Of a stretch of 64,000 nt of DNA, positions 61,702 through 64,000 are shown piece after piece. The first letter of the stretch is position 1, and the number at the start of each line of letters is the position of its first letter. The notes under the pieces were generated by a model. The model ran no database searches and was not told the origin of the DNA. It saw only the letters and a list, made by a program, of their open reading frames with translations. The position numbers and the translations under genes were made by a program. Source of the DNA: Sphaerotilus hippei (lineage in GTDB: Bacteria > Pseudomonadota > Gammaproteobacteria > Burkholderiales > Burkholderiaceae_C); contig NZ_QJJS01000004.1 of NCBI RefSeq assembly GCF_003201595.1, positions 83,765-147,764 on the forward strand, given 5' to 3'.

Positions 61702-64000
61702 AACCCGCGATTCCCCTGACCGTCAGCGAACAGACGCTGAGCTTCGACCGCCAGTCGGGCTCGCTGGTCGAGCGCGCGCTGTTCAACCACCGCCTGATCG
61801 TGCTGCTGGTCTGCGCGCTGGTCACCGTGCTGCTGGGCTGGCAGGCCACCCGGCTGCAGCTCAACGCCAGCTACGAGAAGACCATTCCCCAGGGCCATCC
61901 CTACATCGTCAACTGGCTGGCCCACCAGGCCGACCTGAAGGGCCTGGGCAACGCGGTGCGCATCGCGGTGGCCAACCCCGAGGGCGACATCTACGACGCC
62001 CGCTACCTCGAGACGCTGCGCACGCTCAACGACCAGGTCTTCCTGATCCCGGGCGTGGACCGCGCGGCGATGAAGTCGCTCTGGACACCCAACATGCGCT
62101 GGACCGGCGTGACCGAGGAGGGCCTCGAGGGCGGGCCGGTCATCCCCGACGCCTACGACGGCCAGGCCGCCAGCCTGCAGCAGCTGCGCGCCAACGTGCA
62201 GCGCTCCGGCGAGATCGGCCAGATCGTCGCGCTCGACGGCCGCTCCAGCGTCATCCACGTGCCGCTGCTGGCCACCACGGCCGATGGCCGGACGCTGGAC
62301 TACGTGGCGCTGTCCCGCCAGCTCGAGGCGCTGCGCGAGCGCCACGAGGCCCGTGGCGTGACGCTGCACATCACCGGCTTCGCCAAGGTCGTCGGCGACC
62401 TGATCGCCGGGCTCAGGCAGGTCGTGGTGTTCTTCGTGCTGGCCATCCTGATCGCCGCGGCCATGGTCTACGGCTACACGCGCTGCGTGCGCTCGACCGT
62501 GCTGGTCGTGCTCAGCTCGCTGGTGGCGGTGGTCTGGCAGCTCGGCCTGCTGCCGTCGCTGGGCTATGCGCTGGACCCGTACTCGATGCTGGTGCCCTTC
62601 CTGGTGTTCGCCATCGGCATGAGCCATGGCGCGCAGAAGATGAACGGCATCATGCAGGACATCGGCCGCGGCGTGCCCAAGTGGATCGCCGCGCGCTACA
62701 CCTTCCGCCGCCTGTTCCTGGCCGGCCTGACCGCGCTGCTGGCCGACGCGGTGGGCTTCGCGGTGCTGCTGGCCATCGACATCCGCGTGATCCAGGAGCT
62801 GGCGATCGCCGCCTCCATCGGCGTGGCCGCGCTGATCTTCACCAACCTGATCGTGCTGCCCATCCTGCTGAGCTACACCGGCGTGAGCCCGGCGGCCGCG
62901 CGGCGCAGCCTGCACGGCGAGCAGGACTTCGCCAGCGCCGGGGGCCACGAGCCGGCCGGGCTGTTCCGCCTGCTGGAGCGTTTCACCGAGCGGCGCTGGG
63001 CGCTGCCGGCGGTGCTGGTGTCGCTGGCCCTGGCGCTGGGGGGCTATGGCGTCAGCCGCCACCTGGCCATCGGCGACCTGGACCCCGGCGCGCCCGAGCT
63101 GCGGGCGGACTCGCGCTACAACCGCGACGTCGTCTTCGTCAACGCCCACTACGGGGCCAGCAGCGACGTGTTCGCCGTGATGGTGAGCACCCCCGACGGC
63201 GCCTGCGCCGACCACGACACGCTGATGCGCGTGGACGCGCTCGAGTGGCAGCTGCAGCAGCTGCCCGGGGTGGAGTCGACCCAGTCGCTGGCCCGCCTCA
63301 ACCGCCTGGTGCTGACCGGCCTGAACGAGGGCCAGCCGCGCTGGTTCGACCTGATCCCCAACCAGGCCATGCTCAACATGGTCACCGGCAACGCGCCCCG
63401 CGGGCTCTACAACGACAGCTGCAACCTGCTGACCGTCAGCGCCTTCCTGCAGGACCACAAGGCGGCGACGCTCAACGGCCTGATCGACACGGTGGACCGC
63501 TTCGCGGCGGCCAACGACGGCCCGAAGGCGAAGTTCCTGCTGGCCGCGGGCTCGGCCGGCATCGAGGCGGCCACCAACATCGTCGTGCGCGAGGCCTGGC
63601 ACCGCATGCTGCTGCTGGTCTATGCCGCGGTCGTGGTGCTGGCCTTCATCACCTTCCGCTCCTGGCGCGCGGTGGTGGTGGCGGTGCTGCCGCTGATGCT
63701 GACCTCGGTGCTGGCCGAGGCGCTGATGGTGGCTTTCGGCATGGGCGTCAAGGTCGCCACGCTGCCGGTCATCGCGCTGGGCGTGGGCATCGGCGTGGAC
63801 TACGCGCTCTACATCCTCAGCGTCATGCTGGGCGAGCTGCGCCGCGGCGCCAGCCTGTCGCGCAGCTACCGCATCGCGCTGCACTTCACCGGCCGCGTCG
63901 TGCTGCTGACCGGCCTGACGCTGGCGGTGGGCGTGGCCACCTGGGTGTTCTCGCCCATCAAGTTCCAGGCCGACATGGGCCTGCTGCTGGCCTTCATGTT
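61698..64000 (+). CDS. RND/MMPL-family transporter, 5' part
   Basis: First 767 codons of an RND-type exporter that runs past the window end. A cytoplasmic N-terminus (MKPAIPLTVSEQTLSFDRQ), TM1 (about 33-50, LIVLLVCALVTVLLGW), a first periplasmic domain, then a helix cluster with LVVLSSLVAVVWQLGLLPSLGYALDPYSMLVPFLVFAIGMSHGAQ (the RND helix-4-like region with the DPYSMLVPFL pattern) and a second cluster (AAVVVLAFITFRSWRAVVVAVLPLM, LGVGIGVDYALYILSVM, typical). Sequence fits the MMPL/HAE3 type that exports lipids or hopanoid-like molecules in other species. ATG 61698 overlaps the upstream stop by 4 bp. Confidence 0.88.
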   Translation, partial: MKPAIPLTVSEQTLSFDRQSGSLVERALFNHRLIVLLVCALVTVLLGWQATRLQLNASYEKTIPQGHPYIVNWLAHQADLKGLGNAVRIAVANPEGDIYDARYLETLRTLNDQVFLIPGVDRAAMKSLWTPNMRWTGVTEEGLEGGPVIPDAYDGQAASLQQLRANVQRSGEIGQIVALDGRSSVIHVPLLATTADGRTLDYVALSRQLEALRERHEARGVTLHITGFAKVVGDLIAGLRQVVVFFVLAILIAAAMVYGYTRCVRSTVLVVLSSLVAVVWQLGLLPSLGYALDPYSMLVPFLVFAIGMSHGAQKMNGIMQDIGRGVPKWIAARYTFRRLFLAGLTALLADAVGFAVLLAIDIRVIQELAIAASIGVAALIFTNLIVLPILLSYTGVSPAAARRSLHGEQDFASAGGHEPAGLFRLLERFTERRWALPAVLVSLALALGGYGVSRHLAIGDLDPGAPELRADSRYNRDVVFVNAHYGASSDVFAVMVSTPDGACADHDTLMRVDALEWQLQQLPGVESTQSLARLNRLVLTGLNEGQPRWFDLIPNQAMLNMVTGNAPRGLYNDSCNLLTVSAFLQDHKAATLNGLIDTVDRFAAANDGPKAKFLLAAGSAGIEAATNIVVREAWHRMLLLVYAAVVVLAFITFRSWRAVVVAVLPLMLTSVLAEALMVAFGMGVKVATLPVIALGVGIGVDYALYILSVMLGELRRGASLSRSYRIALHFTGRVVLLTGLTLAVGVATWVFSPIKFQADMGLLLAFM

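Noticed and set aside
1..64000. CRISPR arrays, tRNA or rRNA genes, and insertion sequences
   Set aside because: No regularly spaced repeats with spacers, no tRNA or rRNA-like sequence and no transposase gene were noticed; only the recombinase at 36454 is mobile-element-like.

Overview
The window is very GC-rich, tightly packed proteobacterial DNA. Gene content (OmpC/OmpF-like porin ending in Phe, a fused isobutyryl-CoA mutase, LysR/LacI/AraC regulators, a type VI secretion operon, DUF1302/DUF1329 genes) and the gene set integrase-parB-parA-rep point to a betaproteobacterium of the order Burkholderiales, probably in the Leptothrix/Sphaerotilus/Rubrivivax-like group. That placement is inference. 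The replication and partition genes at 36-44 kb indicate that this is a secondary replicon (megaplasmid or chromid), or an integrated one, and not ordinary main-chromosome DNA.

Layout. (1) 1-16.3 kb, + strand: one long co-directional series that looks like a single type VI secretion (T6SS) operon: VgrG C-terminus, MORN-like protein, DUF4280 PAAR-like protein, a small membrane protein, then a four-gene amino-acid module (solute-binding protein, DAACS symporter, Asp/Glu-type racemase, second DAACS symporter), then tssJ-tssK-tssL-tssM-tssA and an unrecognised 550-aa protein. The amino-acid module is wedged inside the T6SS operon and its last gene overlaps tssJ by 4 bp. A 15-bp perfect stem-loop closes the operon. 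(2) 16.3-29.9 kb: an alpha/beta hydrolase, then a pectin/unsaturated-uronate locus: GH105 hydrolase, complete sugar ABC transporter, Gfo/Idh/MocA oxidoreductase, porin, KduI, KduD, KdgK, with LacI and LysR regulators. (3) 29.9-36.4 kb: qorB-like reductase and its HxlR regulator, an AraC regulator divergent from a fused isobutyryl-CoA mutase (IcmF), and a membrane-anchored cupin.

(4) 36.4-44.3 kb: the replicon core. A large tyrosine recombinase with a short inverted repeat just upstream, a 1.5-kb gene-poor stretch, parB and parA with three near-identical 23-29 bp palindromes (putative parS; one lies inside parB and one doubles as the parAB terminator), and an origin with a consensus DnaA box, an A+T-rich stretch and eight 16-bp iterons in front of a Rep_3-type initiator gene. 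(5) 44.3-56.1 kb, - strand: signalling genes: a CACHE-GGDEF-EAL protein, a 1751-aa kinase-like/ATPase/GAF/histidine kinase, a response regulator-PAS-GGDEF-EAL protein and a chemotaxis receptor. (6) 56.2-64 kb: a LysR regulator divergent from a DUF1302-DUF1329-YCF48-RND cassette, which runs off the right edge.

The most unusual items are the SBP/DAACS/racemase module inside the T6SS operon (both symporters have lost the NMDGT motif), the parS-like sites with overlapping functions, the recombinase with its own candidate crossover site, and a possible polyproline leader peptide plus strong hairpin upstream of the DUF1302 gene. No tRNA, rRNA, CRISPR array or insertion sequence was seen.
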